Source: Panopea generosa (lineage: Eukaryota > Mollusca > Bivalvia > Adapedonta > Hiatellidae). Taken from it: a stretch of 64,000 nucleotides of DNA. Both the position numbers and the translations under genes were made by a program. Positions 44,525-59,723 of this stretch are shown here, in pieces. The notes beneath the pieces were generated by a model that did no database searches, had not been told where the DNA came from, and saw nothing but the letters and a program-made list of their open reading frames with translations. The stretch covers positions 28,122,014 through 28,186,013 of the forward strand of contig CM055911.1 in NCBI GenBank assembly GCA_029582155.1, written 5' to 3'. Numbering within the stretch: the stretch's first letter is position 1; each line of letters opens with the position of its first letter.

Positions 44525-47500
44525 ATTAAAAAAAACTATCACCACGGAGTAATTGGAGTGGTAAAAAAAACCTTTCACCACGGAGTAATTAGAGTATCTA
44601 AAAAACATATCACCACGGAGTAATTAAAGTTGTTAAAAAAAATATCACCTAGGAGTTATCGGAATGGTTGACAAACATATCAGCTCAGAGTAATTAAAAA
44701 ACATATTACCACAGAGCAATGAGAGAGGTTAAAAACATATCACCACGGAGTAATTGGAATGGTTGACAAACCTATCATCACAGAGTAATTAGAGTGATTA
44801 AAAAACATATCACCACAGAGTTATCGGAATGGTTGACAAAACTATCACCACAGAGTAATTAGAGTGGTTAAAAACCCTATCACCACGGAGTAATTAGAGT
44901 GGTTGAAAAAACTATCACCACGGAGTAATTCAAGTGGATAAAACATATCACCACAGACTAATCTGAATAGTTGACAAACTTATCACCACAGAGTATACTT
45001 AATTACTCATATTAAGATTTAAAAAACTATCACCACGGAGTAATTTGAGTGGTTAAAAACCTTTCACCACGGAGTAATTAGAGTAATTAAAAAACATATC
45101 ACCACAGAGTAACTAAAGTGGTTAAAAATATCACCTAGGAGTTATCGGAATGGTTGACAAACATATCAGCTCAGAGTAATAAAAAAACATATTACCACAG
45201 AGCAATTAGAGAGGTTAAAAACATATCACCACGGAGTAATTGGAATGGTTGACAAACCTATCATCACAAAGTAATTAGAGTGATTAAAAAACATATCACC
45301 ACAGAGTTATCGGAATGGTTGACAAAACTATCACCACAGAGTAATTAAAACACATATCATCACGGAGTAATTAGAGTGGTTAAAAAACATATCACCACGG
45401 AGTAATTGGAATGGTTGACAAACCTATCACCACAGAGTAATTAGAGTGGTTAAAACACCTATCACCACTGAGCAATTAGAGAGGTTAAAAAACATATCAC
45501 CACGGAGTAATTAGAGTGGTTAAAAAACATATCACAACAGAGTAATAGAGTGGTTAAAAAACATATCACAACAGAGTAATAGAGTGGTTAAAAAACATAT
45601 CACCAGGGAGTTATCGGAATGGTTGACAAACCTATCACCACTGAGTAATTAGAGTGGTTAAAAAACATATCACCATGGAGTAACTAGAGTGGTTTAAACC
45701 CCTATCTCCACGGAGTTATTAGAGTGGTTAAAAAACATATCACCACGGAGAAATTGGAATATTTGACAAACCTACAGAGAAATTAAAATGGTCAAAAAAC
45801 ATATCACCACAGAGTAATTAGACTGGTTAAAAAACCTATCACCACGGAGTAAATAGAGTGGTTAAAAACCTATCACCACGGAGTAAATAAAGTGATTAAA
45901 AAATATCACCACAGAGTAATTAGAGTGGATAAAAAACATATCGCCACGGAGTAATCTGAATAGTTGACAAACTTATCACCACAGAGTTATAGGAATGGTT
46001 GACAAACCTATCACCACAGAGTAATTAGAGTGGTTAAAAACCCTATCACCACGGAGTAATTAGAGTGGTTGTAAAACATATCACCACAGAGTAATTAGAG
46101 TGGATAAAACATATCACCACAGACTAATCTGAATAGTTGACAAACTTATCACCACAGAGTATATAGAGTGGTTAAAAAACCTATTACCACGGAGTAATTA
46201 GAGTGGTAAAAAAATAAATCACCACGGAGTTATCGGAATGGTTGAAAAAACTATCACTACAGAGAAATTAGAGTGGTTAAAATATATCACCACAGACTAA
46301 TTAGAGTGGTAAAAAACATGTCACCACGAAGTAATTAGAGTGGTTAAATTACATATCACTACGGAGTTATCGGAATGGTTGAAAAACCTATCACCACAAA
46401 GTAATTAGAGTGGTTAAAAAACATATCACCACGGAGTAACTAAAATGGTTAAAAAAAATCACCTAGGAGTTATCGGAATGGTTGACAAACATATAAGTTC
46501 AGAGTAATTAAAAAACATATTACCACAGAGCAATTAGAAAGGTTAAAAATATATCACCACAGAGTAATTGGAATGATTGACAAACCTATCACCACAGAGT
46601 AATTAGAGCGATTAAAATACATACCACCACAGAGTTATCGGAATGGTTGACAAAACCACAGAGCAATTAAAAACATATCATCTAGAGTAATAAGAGTGTT
46701 TTAAAAACCTATCACCACAAAGTTATTAGAGTAATTAAAAAAACATATCACCACGGAGTAATTAAAGTGGTAAAAAAACATCACCACGGAGTAATTGAAA
46801 TGGTTGACAAAGCTATCACCACAGTATAATTAGAGTGGTTAAAAAACATATCACCACAGAGTTATAGGAATGGTTGACAAACCTATCACCACAGAGTAAT
46901 TAGAGTGGTTGAAAAAACTATCACCACGGAGTAATTATAGTGGATAAAAACATATCACCACAGAGTAATCTGAATAGTTGACAAACTGATCACCACAGAG
47001 TATATAGAGTGGTTAAAAAACCTATCACCACGGAGTAATTAGAGTGGTTAAAAAACATATTACCACGGAGTTATCGAAATGGTTGAAAAAACTATCACTA
47101 CAGAGAAATTAGAGAGGTTAAAAACATATCACCACTGAGTAATTAGACTGGTTAAAAAACATATCACCACGGAGAAATTAGAATGGTTGACAAACCTATC
47201 ACCAAAGTGTAATTAGAGTTGTTAAAAAACATATCACCACAGGGTTATCGGAATGGTTGACAAAACTATCACCACAGAGTAATTAAAAAACATATTATCA
47301 CGGAGTAATTAGAATGGTTAAAAAACATATCCCCACAGTGTAATTAGAGTAGTTAAAAAACATATCACCACTGAGTTATCGGAATGGTTGACAAACTTAT
47401 CACCACTGAGTAATTAGAGTGGTTAAAATACATATCACAACAGAGTAATTATAGTGGTTAAAAACCTATAACCATGGAGTAATTAGAGAGATTCAAAAAA

Positions 47501-50500
47501 CATATAACCACGGAGTTATAGGAATGGTAGAAAAACATATCACCACGGAGTTATTAGAGTGGTTAAAAACCTATCACCACGTAGTAATTAGAGTGGTTAA
47601 AAAACATATCACCACGCAGTAATTATAGTGGTTAAAAAAACTATCACCACGGAGTTATTGGAGTGGTTTAAATCATAATACCACAGAGTTATCGGAATGG
47701 TTGACAAACATTTCACCACGGTGTAATTAGAGTGGTTAAAAAACCTATCACCATAGAGTAACTAGAGTTGTTAAAAACATATCACCACGGAATAATTAGA
47801 GTGGTTAAAACACCTATCACCACAGAGTAACTAGAGTGGTTAAAAAACATATCACCACGGAGTTATCGGAATAGTAGACAAACCTATCACCACAGAGTAA
47901 TCAGAATGTTTAAAAACATATCACCATGGAGTTATTGGAGTGGTTAAAAAACAAATCACTACGGAATAATAGGAGTAGTAAAAAACCTATCACAACGGAG
48001 TAATTACAGTGATTAAAAAACCTACCAACACGGTGTAATTAGAGTGGTTAAAAAAATATCACCACGGAGTTATTGGAGTGGTTTAAAATATCTTACCTCA
48101 GAGTTGTCGGAATTGTTGACAAACCTATCACTACCGAGTTATTAGAGTGGTTAAAAACCTATCACCACCGAGTTATTAGAGTGGATAAAAAACTATCACC
48201 ACGGAGTTATTGGAGTGGTTTAAAACATATTATCACAGAGTTGTCGGAATGGTTGGCAAACCTATCACCACAGAGTTATTAGAGTGGTTAAAAAACGTAT
48301 CACCACGGAGTAATTAGAGTCGTAAAAAAAACTATCACCACGGAGTAATTGGAGTGGTTTAAAACATATTACCACAGAGTTGTCGTAACGGTTGACAAAT
48401 CTATCACAACGGGGTAATTAGAGTCTTTAAAAAACATATCACCACGGAGTTATCGGAATCGTTGACAATCCTATCACCACAGAGTAATTAGAGTGGTTAA
48501 AAAACATATCACAACTGAGTAATTATAGTGGTTAAAAAACCTATAACCATGGAGTAATTAGAGAGATTAAAAAAACATATAACCACGGAGATATCGGAAT
48601 GGTTGAAAAACCTATTACCACAGAGTAATTAGAGTTGTTAAAAAACAAATCACCACGGAGTTATTGGAGTGGTTAAAAAACATATCACCACAGAGTAATT
48701 AAAGTGATTAAAAACATGTCACCACGGAGTAATTAGACAGATTAAAAAACCTATCACCAAGGAAAATTTAGAGTGGTTAGTAAACCTATCACCAACAAGT
48801 AATTAAAGTGATTAATGATCTATCACCACTGAGTTATTAGAGTGGTTAAAAAACATATTACCACAGAGTTGTCGGAATGATTGGCAAACCTATCACCACA
48901 AAGTTATTAGAGTGGTTGAAAACCTATCACCACAGAGTATTTAGAGTTATTAGAGTGGTTAAAACCTATAACCACAAAGTTATTAGAGTGGTTGAAAACC
49001 TATTAACACCGAGTAAATCGAGTGGTTAAAACCTATCACCACAAAGTTATTAGAGTGGTTGAAAACCTATCACCACAGAGTATTTAGAGTTATTAGAGTG
49101 GTTAAAACCTATAACCACAAAGTTATTAGAGTGGTTGAAAACCTATTAACACCGAGTAAATCGAGTGGTTAAAACCTATCACCACCAAGTTATTAGAGTG
49201 GTTGAAAACCTATCGCAACAGAGTTATTAGAGCGGTTAAAGCTTATCACCACAGAGTTATTAGAGTGGTTGAAAACCTATCACCACCGAATGATTAGAGT
49301 GGTTAAAAAACTATCACCACGGAGTAATTAGAATGGTTAAAATACCTATCACCACAGAGTATTTAGAGTTATTAGAGTGGTTGATAAACCTATCACCACA
49401 GAGTTATTAGAGTGGTTGAAAACCTATCACCATCGAGTTATTAGAGTGGTTAAAAAACTATTACCATGGATTAATTAGAGTTGTTAAAAAACCTATCACC
49501 ATCGAGTTATTAGAGTGGTTAATAAACTATTACCATGGAGTAATTAGAGTTGTTAAAAAACCTATCACCACAGAGTAATTAGAGTGGTTAAAAAACATAT
49601 CACAACGGAATTATTGGAATGGTTGACAATCCTATCACCACAGAGTAATTAGAGTGGTTAAAAAACCTATCACAACAGAGTTATTATAGTGGTAATTAGA
49701 GAGATTAAAAAAAACCATATAACCACGGAGTTATCGGAATGGTTGAAAACAAATTTACCACAGAGTAATTAGAGTAGTTAAAAAAAATTTTCATCACGGA
49801 GTGATTAGAGTTGTTAAAACACATATCATTATGGAGTAATTAGAGTGGTTAAAAACCTGTCACCACGGAGTAATTAGAGAGATTAAAAAACCTATGACCA
49901 CGGAGTAATTAGATTGGTTTAAATATCATATCACCACTGAGTTATTGCAGTTGTTAAAACCACAGAGTAATTAGAGTGGTTAAAAAACCTATCACAACAG
50001 AGTTATTATAGTGGTAATTAGAGAGATTAAAAAAAAACATATAACCACGGAGTTATCGGAATGGTTGAAAACAAATTTACCACAGAGTAATTAGAGTAGT
50101 TAAAAAAAATTATCATCACGGAGTAATTAGAGTTGTTAAAACACATATCATTATGGAGTAATTAGAGTGGTTAAAAACCTGTCACCACGGAGTAATTAGA
50201 GAGATTAAAAAACCTATGACCACGGAGTAATTAGATTGGTTTAAATATCATATCACCACTGAGTTATTGCAGTTGTTAAAAAACAAATCACTACGGATTA
50301 ATTGGAGTGGTTAAAAACCTATCACCACGGAGTAATTAGAGTGATTATAACACCTATCACCACGGAGAAATTAGAATGGTTAAAAACATATCACCACGGA
50401 GTAATTAGAGTGGTTAAAAACCTATCACCAAGGAGTAATTAGAGTGGTCAACAGCCTATCACCACGGAGTAATTAGAGTGGTTAAAAAACCTATCACCAC

Positions 50501-53500
50501 GGAGTAATTAGAACGATTAAAAAACCAATCACCCAGGAGTAATTAGAGTGGTTAAAAACATATCACCACGGAGTAATTAGAGTGATTAAAAAACCTATCA
50601 CCCCAGAGTAATTAGAGTGGTTAAAAACATATCACCACGGAGTAATTAGAGTGATTAAAAAACCTATCACCACGGAGTAATTAGAGTGGTTAAAAACATA
50701 TCACCACGGAGTAATTAGAGTGGATAAAAAACCTATCACCACGGAGTTATTGGAGTGGTTTAAAACATGTTATCACAGAGTTGTCGGAATGGTTGACAAA
50801 CCTGTCACCAAGGAGTAATTAGAATGTTTAAAAAACCTGTCACGACGGAGTAACTTAAGTGGTTAATGAAACTATCACCACAGAGTAATTAGAGTGGATA
50901 AAAAATATCACCACGGAATTATCGGAATCGTTGACAAACCTATCACCACAGAGAAATCAGAGTGGTTAAAAAACATATCACCACGGAGTTATTAGAGTGG
51001 TTAAAACACTATTACCACGGAGTAATTAGAGTGGATAAAAAACCGATCACCACGGAGTTATTGGAGTGGTTTAAAACATGTTATCACAGAGTTGTCGGAA
51101 TGGTTGACAAACCTATCACCACGGAGTAATTAGAATGTTTAAAAAACCTGTCACCACGGAGTAACTAAAGTGGTTAATGAAACTATCACCACAGAGTAAT
51201 TAGATTGGATTAAAAATATCACCACGGAATTATCGGAATGGTTGACAAACCTATCACCACAGAGAAATCAGAGTGGTTAAAAAACATATCACCACGGAGT
51301 AATTAGAGCGATTAAAAAAACTATCACCCCGGAGTAATTAGAGTGGTTAAAAACATATCACCACGGAGTCATTATAGTGGTTATAAAACCTATCACCACA
51401 GAGTGATTAGAGTGTTTAAAAAACCTATCACCACGGTGTAATTAGAGTGGCTAAAAAACATATCACCACGAATTAATTGGAGTGGTTAAAAACTTACCAC
51501 CACGGAGTAATTAGAGTGGTTAAAAACATATCACCACGGAGTAATTAGAGTTGATAAAAAACCTATCACCACGGAGTTATTGGAGTGGTTTAAAACATGT
51601 TATCACAGAGTTGTCGGAATGGTTGACAAACCTATCACCAAGGAGTAATTAGAATGTTTATAAAACCTGTCACCACGGAGTAACTAAAGTGGTTAATGAA
51701 ACTATCACCACAGAGTAATTAGAGTGGATAAAAAATATCACCACGGAATTATCGGAATCGTTGACAAACCTATCATCACAGAGAAATCAGAGTGGTTAAA
51801 AAACATATCACCACGGAGTTATTAGAGTGGTTAAAACACTATTACCACGGAGTCATTAGAGTGGATAAAAAACCGATCACCACGGAGTTATTGGAGTGGT
51901 TTAAAACATGTTATCACAGAGTTGTCGGAATGGTTGACAAACCTATCACCACTGAGTAATTAGAATGTTTAAAAATCCTGTCACCACGGAGTAACTAAAG
52001 TGGTTAATGAAACTATCACCACAGAGTAATTAGATTGGATAAAAAATATCACCACGGAATTATCGGAATGGTTGACAAACCTATCACCACAGAGAAATCA
52101 GAGTGGTTAAAAAACATATCACCACGGAGTAATTAGAGCAATTAAAAAAACTATCACCCCGGAGTAATTAGAGTGGTTAAAAACATATCACCACGGAGTC
52201 ATTATAGTGGTTAAAAAACCTATCACCACGGAGTAATTAGAGTGTTTTAAAAACCTATCACCACGGTGTAATTAGAGTGGCTAAAAAACATATCACCACG
52301 GATTAATTGGAGTGGTTAAAAACTTACCACCACGGAGTAATTAAAGTGATTAAAAACTTATCTCCTCCGGGTAATTAGAGTGGTTAAAAAATCTATAACG
52401 AGAGAGTAATTAGAGTGATTAAAAAACTGATTACAACGGAGTAATTTGAAAGCTTAAAAAAATATCGCTACGGAGTTATTGGATGATTAAAAAACATATC
52501 ACCACGGAGTTAACAGAACAGTGGACAAGCCTATCACCACAGAGTAATTAGAGTGGTTAAAAACCTATCACAACGGAGTAATTAGAGTCGTTATAAAACA
52601 TATCACCACAGAGTTGTTAGAATGGTTGACAAAACTATCACCACAGAGTAACTAGAGAGGTTAAAAAACATATCAGAACGGAGTTATCGGAATGGTTGAC
52701 AAACCTAACACCACAGAGTAATTAGAGTGGTTAAAAAACATATCACCACGGAGTAATCGGAATGGTTGACAAATCTATCACCACAGAGTAATTAGAGTGA
52801 TTGAAAAACCTATCACCCTGGAGTAATTAGAGTGGCTAAAAAACATATCATCATGGATTAATTAAAGTGGTTAAAAACCTATCAACACAGAGTAAATAAA
52901 GTGGTTAAAAACTTATCTCATCAGGGTAATTAGAGTGGTTAAAAACCTATCACGACGGAGTAATTAGAGTGATTAAAAAACTTATTACAACGGAGTAATT
53001 TGAAAGCTTAAAAACATATCACTACGGAGTTATTGGATTGATTAAAAAAAATATCACCACGGAGTTAACGGGATGGTGGACAAGCCTATCACCACAGAGT
53101 AATTAGAGTGGTTAAAAACCTATCACAACGGGGTAATTAGAGTCTTTAAAAAACATATCACCACAGAGTTATTAGAATGGTTGACAAACCTATCACCATG
53201 GAGTAACTAGAGAGGTTTAAAAACATATCAGAACGGAGTTATCGGAATGGTTGACAAACCTATCACCACAGAGTAATTAGAGTGATTAAAAAACATATCA
53301 CCACGGAGTTATCGGAATGGTTGACAAATCTATCACCGCAGAGTAATTAGAGTGTTTAAAAAACAGAACAACAAGGAGTTATTGAGTTTGTTAAAAAACT
53401 ATCACCACGGACTAATTACAGTGGTTAAAAAACATTTCACCTAGGAGTTATCGGAATGGTTGACAAACCTATCACCACAGAGTAATTAGAATCGTTTAAA

Positions 53501-56486
53501 ACCTATCACCACGGAGTAATTAGAGTCGTTAAAAAACCTATCACCACTGCGTAATTATAGTGTTTAAAACCGCTATTACCACGAAGTTATTAGAGTGGTT
53601 AAAAAAATATCACCACGGAGTTATCGGAATAGTTGACAAACCTATAACCACAGAGTAACTAAAGTGGTTTAAAAACATATCACCACGTAGTTATCGTAAT
53701 GGTTGACAAACATATCACCACAGAGTAATTAGTGTGGTTAAAAAACATATCACCACGGAGTTATCGGAATGATTGAAAAACCTCTCACCACAGAGTATAT
53801 AGATTGGTTAAAAAACATATCACCACGGAGTAATTAGAGTGGTTAAAAAAACCCTATCACCACAGAGTTATAAGAGTGGTTAAAAACATATCACCAAGGA
53901 GCTACCGGAATGGTTGACAAATCTATCACCACAGATTAATTAGAGTGGTTAAAAAATCTATCAATACGGAGCAATTAAATTGGTTATAAAACATATCGCC
54001 ACGGACTTATCGGAATGGTTGACAAACCTATCACCACAGAAAAATTATAGTGGTTAAAAAACATATCACCACGGGGTAATAAGAGTGGTTAATAAAACTA
54101 TCACCACAGAGTAATAAGAGTGGTTAAAAAATATCACCACGGGATTATCGGAATGGTTGACAAACCTATCACCACAGAGTAATTAGAATGGCTAAAAAAC
54201 ATATCACCACGGAGTAATTAGAGTGGTTAAAACACTATTACCACGGAGTAATTAGAGTGTTTAAAAAACTATCACCAAGGAGTCATTAGAGTGGTTAAAA
54301 AAAAACTGTCACCATGGAGTAATTAGAGTTTTTTAAAAAAAACTATCACCACGGAGTAATTAGAGTTGTTATAACCCTTATTACCACGGTATAATTAGAG
54401 TGATTGAAAAACCTATCACCATGGAGTAATTAGAGTTGTTAAAAACCATATCACCACGGATTAATTGGAGTGGTAAATAACCTATCACCACGGAGTAATT
54501 AAAGTGGTTAAAATCCTATCTTGTCAGAGTAATTAGAGTGGTTAAAAACCTATCACGACGGAGTAATTAGAGTGATTAAAAAACTTATTACAACGGAGTA
54601 ATTTGAAAGCTTAAAAACATATCAATACGGAGTTATTGGATTGATTAAAAAAGATATCACCACGGAGTTAACGGAATGGTGGACAAGCCTGTCACCACAG
54701 AGTAATTAGAGTGGTTAAAAACCTATCACAACGGAGTAATTAGAGTCGTTAAAAAATCTATCACCACGGATTTATTGGAGTGGTAAAAAAACATATCACC
54801 ACAGAGTTATTAGAATGGTTGACAAACCTATCACCATGGAGTAAATACAAAGATTAAAAAAAATATCACAACGGAGTTATCGGAATGATTGACAAACCTA
54901 TCACCACAGAGTAATTAGAATGTTTAAATACCTAACACCACCGAGTAATTAGAGTTGTTAAAAAAACTATCACCACTGAGTAATGAGAGTGTTTCAAACC
55001 CCTATTACGACGAAGTAATTAGAGTCGTTAAAAAAAAAATCACCACGGAATTATCGGAATTGTTGACAAACCTATCACCACAGAGTAATTAGAGTGGTTA
55101 AAAACATATCACCACGGAATTATCGGAATGATTGACAAACTTATCACCACAGAGTTCATAGAGTGGTTAAAAAAACATATCACCACGGAGTAATTAGAGT
55201 TGTTAAAAAAACAATCACCACAGAGTAATTAGAGTGGTTAAAAAACATATCACCACGGAGTTATCGGAATGGTTGACAAATCTATCACTACAGAGTAATT
55301 AGAGTGGTTAAAAAACATATCACCATGGAGAAATTGGAGTGGTTAAAAAACCTTTCAATACGGAGTACATGTAATTAAATTGTTTACAAAACATATCGCA
55401 AAGGACTTATCGGAATGGTTGACAAATCTATCACCACAGAAAAATGAGAGTGGTTAAAAAACATATCACCACGGGGTAATAAGAGTGGTTAATGAAACTA
55501 TCACCAAAGAGTAATTAGAGTGGTTAAAAAATATCACCACGGAGTTATCGGAATGGTTGACAAACGTATCAACACAAAGTAATTGCAGTTGTTAAAAAAC
55601 CTATCACCACGGAATAATAAGAACGGTTAAAAAACATATCACCACGGAGTAATTAGACTGGTTAAAACCCCTATTACCACCGAGTAATTAGAGTGTTTAA
55701 AAAAATCTATCACCACGGAATTATTAGAGTGGTTAAAACTCCTATTACGACGGAGTAATTAGAGTGGTTAAAAAACCTATCACCACAGAGTAACTAGAGT
55801 GGTTAAAAAATATCACCACGGAGTTATTGGAATGGTTAAAACTCCTATTACCACGGAGTAATTAGAGTGGTTAAAAAACCTATCACCACGGAGTAATTGG
55901 AGAGGTTAAAACCCTTATTACCACGGAGTAATTAAAGTGGTTTAAAAAAAACTAACACCACGGAGTAATAAGAACGGTTGAAACTCCTATTACCACGAAG
56001 TAATTAGAGTGGTTAAAAAACCTATTACCACGTAATAATTAGAGTGGTTAAAACTCCTATTACCACGGAATAATTAGAGTGGTTAAAAAAACTATCACCA
56101 CGGAGTAATTAGAGTGGTTAAAACACCTATTACCACGGAGTAATTAGATTGGTTAAAAACCCTATCACCACGGAGTAATTAGGGTTGTTAAAAACCTATC
56201 ACCACGGAGTTATTGGAGTGGTTAAAATCCCTATTACCACGGAGTAATTAGAGTTGTTAAAAAACTATCTCCACGGAGTAATTAGAGTGGTTAAAACCCC
56301 TATCACCACGGAGTAATTAGAGTTGTTAAAACCCCTATTACCGGGAAGTAATTACAGTCGTTAAAAACATATCATCACGGAGTTATTGGAGATGCTAAAA
56401 CCCCTATTACCAAGGAGTAGTTACAGTCGTTAAAAACCTATCACCACGGAGATATTAAGTAATTAGAGTGGTTAAAACCCCTATTA
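44525..56486. repeat. 35-bp satellite array, type A
   Basis: About 340 units of about 35 bp. Subtype A1 reads ATCACCACGGAGTAATTAGA then GTGGTTAAAAAAC. Subtype A2 reads ATCACCACAGAGTTATCGGA then ATGGTTGACAAAC. They often alternate, giving a 70-bp dimer, and longer blocks are duplicated: about 490 bp near 44517 and 45005, about 140 bp near 48902 and 49042, about 315 bp near 49690 and 50005, and about 830 bp near 50726 and 51556. Another block near 52350 recurs near 52900 and 54500. No gene lies inside. Confidence 0.97.
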
Positions 56487-58019
56487 CAGACCCTAAACTG
56501 CTCAAGTTCCCCATAATTTCACTCCGTTTGCGCTCAGTTTGCATTCCGTTCGCGCTTCGTTCGTGCTTAGTTCGCGCTCTGTTTGCGTGCACTCGATGTA
56601 ATGGACTCACAAACGCAAGTATTCGCTCACGAGCGCTGTATAGCTGAGTGCTCTATTTAATACTCCTCTTAGCGTTCGCTTCGTTCAGCGTTCACTCAAC
56701 GATCAGTTCGCTCTGTTCGGTTTCCGGCCCATAACCAATCGCAACATCTCAACTCTTTAAAATGATTCTATATTGACTTTTTAATTTAATCTGTTCCAAT
56801 GGAGCAATAAAATGTATCCATGGGATTTAGTCAAGGTAAATTAATTCATAATCCGATTGTTTGTCTACATATTATAACACCCGCTGGGCGAAAGGTTGAA
56901 CTAGTATCGATAGTAGGTATGTTTAACGGAATTGTCTATGTTTTGATATTTGATCAGTAGTCTGGGTGATCAAAGAATATCGCACGTTATACCGGCTTCT
57001 GTTATCCAGACCGACATGTGTTTGCGTCAGTATCTTCTTTGATATACCGTAAGCCGTTTGTTACAGGAAATCAATAAAGTTTGTCCACAAAATTTACATA
57101 TACATCATCTACATAAACTAAATATATTGTTATTAACAATTAAATTTAATTAATAATGCCATACTGTTAATAATAATACCACATAGCTCTTATAATAATC
57201 CAAAAATCTGCTCAGTGTAAGCAGTGACTTAACAACATGTGGATATATCACTGGTTTTGTTAATGTTCAAACTAAAATAAGCTTTATAATCAATAATATG
57301 CACTGCATGGGTGATGAAAAATTTATTATAATCCGTGCGGTGCAATTCGACATTATAATAAATGATGTTTGAAAAATAATAATCTTGTAGTGTTTTTCTC
57401 GATTTGGGTCCAAATGTAGCTTCACTAAACTTAAAAAAGGTATTCTGATATTTTAAGTTTTTATAATTATTTTCGTTATCATTATGTATATATAAATATA
57501 CTTGCAAAACAGATCAGAATTGTTAATTTAAAAAATAAAACAATCCTACAATTTTAAAACTTAGTCTTATAAAAATTAAAGACATGTCTCTAAATAATTC
57601 CTTGTAAAAATGTAGTATTTTATTTGTATCATTTTTTACTTTCAGTATTTGTTTTATTTTTTAAATATTATTATCATTGGAGCTATTAATATAATATACA
57701 TATTGACTTATTGATTTGTCACAGCTTTTATATTGGATACGTGGGTACGTGCATCTGGTCAGTCGTTCACAATTAATAAAACAATTTAATTACTATTATG
57801 AAGGCAGAGTTGCATGGCAATCATCAAAACAGATACCCATGGTGAGAACCCATGTGTGTCAATAAATAGTTAATTGGTGATTTATCGGTCCATTGATCAC
57901 GAAGAACCCTGCCGGTGTGTAATTTTCATTTTTATTATAATTTGTGTTAGATGAATTAATCTTTATTTAACCCGCGGCATGTGATTGGATACGAAATATA
58001 TAGTCAAAATCAATACTAA

Positions 58020-58215
58020 AATATGCAGATTTTTTATAATATTATTATTATCCTCATAATTATTAATATCTACTATATATTTTATTATTATTTATTACTA
58101 TTATTATTAATATTATATTATTATTATTGCTGCATTACTTTATTATTATATTATTATATTATTATTATCTGAGTATTTTTTCTTCTTTATTATTATTATT
58201 ATTATTATTATTATT
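58020..58215. repeat. (ATT)n-rich microsatellite tract
   Basis: Interrupted TATTATTAT runs inside the DNA transposon. The Leu-rich open frame across it is a shadow. Confidence 0.9.
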
Positions 58216-58609
58216 GTTGTTGTCATTTCTTACTTGTTGCGCATTTCACAGCTTTTATAATGGCTTAATTGTTACGTACTTACGTGCACGTGATCAGGCG
58301 TATCGATTTTGTAGGAAAGCGGGAAATATATATTTACTATTTTATAGGCAGTGAATAAATGTTCTTTTTTGTTTATTTAAACCTTCCTCATGATTAAAAG
58401 CTGTTCTTTAGTCAATATAAAATCACAACCTCAAAAATGTCACCTAGAAATTTACGTTTACTAGTTTTTATTTTCTGTGTCTAATGTGGTATTTCGGTCT
58501 GTCGTGTTAATTTGGCATACATACATTTATTTTACATTAATTTAATTTAGCTTGATTGTGAAGTAAGCTCGGAGCTTATGCATTCTCCAGTACATTCCCT
58601 TATTAGATC

Positions 58610-58712
58610 TGGTACTGAATTGTGTTCCGAGAGGTCGGGTAGAGCCTGGGTCAAACTCGCGACCTCTGCCGTCTGAAGCCAGCACCCTATCCGCTATACT
58701 ACTGACCCACTT
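58610..58712 (-). repeat. tRNA-derived SINE head, different tRNA type
   Basis: The minus strand reads GGGTCAGTAGTATAGCGGAT (A box), then GGTCGCGAGTTTGACCCAG (B box). It is not the Leu-type head and is nested in the DNA transposon. Confidence 0.55.
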
Positions 58713-59723
58713 TATATTTTAGAATACAATTAATTTATTACTATTATTTTAATGAGATGTACACACGAGTAAAATATTTCCACTTTAATTGCAATATAAC
58801 AGTTTTACGTAGATTTGTTCACACTTAAGCACAAACTCAGTGTAACTATATTAAATTGAAAATTAGTCATTTTTATTTTGCCGAAATACCCTAACAAATA
58901 GAATCATAATCATATAATTTTCTGCATATCTATGTTTTGTATGATTCACGCATGCTTTGATATGTTTGTAATTGGAGCAGTATACGCTTAAATCGAAATA
59001 AAGTACATGTTTTGTATGTTCTATAACTAATTTATATCGAAATAACACCGCAAATAGTGAATTCATATTACATCTTCTCGAATTGTTATTTACACAATAT
59101 ATATAATTATTTATATTTTTGTTGCGCAAACCAAATCATGCTTAAACATGCAACTAAATTAGTCTTCAAACCGTAGATAACCATTGATGTATTGTCTATT
59201 GTATAATAGGTATTTTAAACATTATTGTATTGATCATCTAAATATTGATATTTATGTTATAATTGATAAATTGTTGACCAAAATAAGTTTTACCATGCAT
59301 TTTACAATAAAACATTTCAATAAAGTACATGGTTTATATTTATGTGAAAGAAAATATCGTTGTTATCTCGATTTTAAGTATCGATTTCACGATCAAATAA
59401 TGAAAAAAGTGTATCCGAATGAACGGGTGCACTAAGTAGCGCACGAATAGTTCTATTATCAGTAATCTTACAGTGTCTAGCGTATACTGCATATACTGCG
59501 CATCTAAGTGCACTTAGCGTATTTGAGTGCATTCAGCGTGTTTGAGTGCACTCGATCTATTTCATGCGTTCAGGAGTGCGTTTATTATTCAAAATCCAGC
59601 GTTTGCTTACGGTCCAGGTCCGCTCCGTCAACGCTCAATCTGCGCTACGCTCGCGCTCCGCTTACGCTCTGAGTGCACTCCGTTTGCGTGCAATTGGGGT
59701 ACTTGAGCGGTTTAGGGTCTGTA

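Larger units (their letters stand above)
56487..59721. mobile_element. DNA transposon (3.2 kb, non-autonomous) inserted in the satellite
   Basis: Terminal inverted repeats of 27 bp with two mismatches: 56487-56513 starts CAGACCCTAAAC, and 59695-59721 is its complement. TA flanks both ends (56485-56486 and 59722-59723) and the satellite unit resumes exactly where it broke off, so a TA target duplication is well supported. Both ends carry about 200 bp of subterminal clusters of GCGCTC, CGTTTGCG and GTGCACTC words. The interior is AT-rich, with ATT microsatellites and a SINE fragment, and has no recognisable transposase. TA duplication fits Tc1/mariner or ISL2EU-type elements; CAG termini alone do not decide. 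Confidence 0.88.

Noticed and set aside
48073-48282. Open frame with a repeated EWLK pattern
   Set aside because: Shadow of two 35-bp satellite units read in frame.
57229-59435. Open frames inside the 3.2-kb DNA transposon as a transposase
   Set aside because: Short, AT-rich composition, no catalytic DDE spacing or zinc-binding motif.
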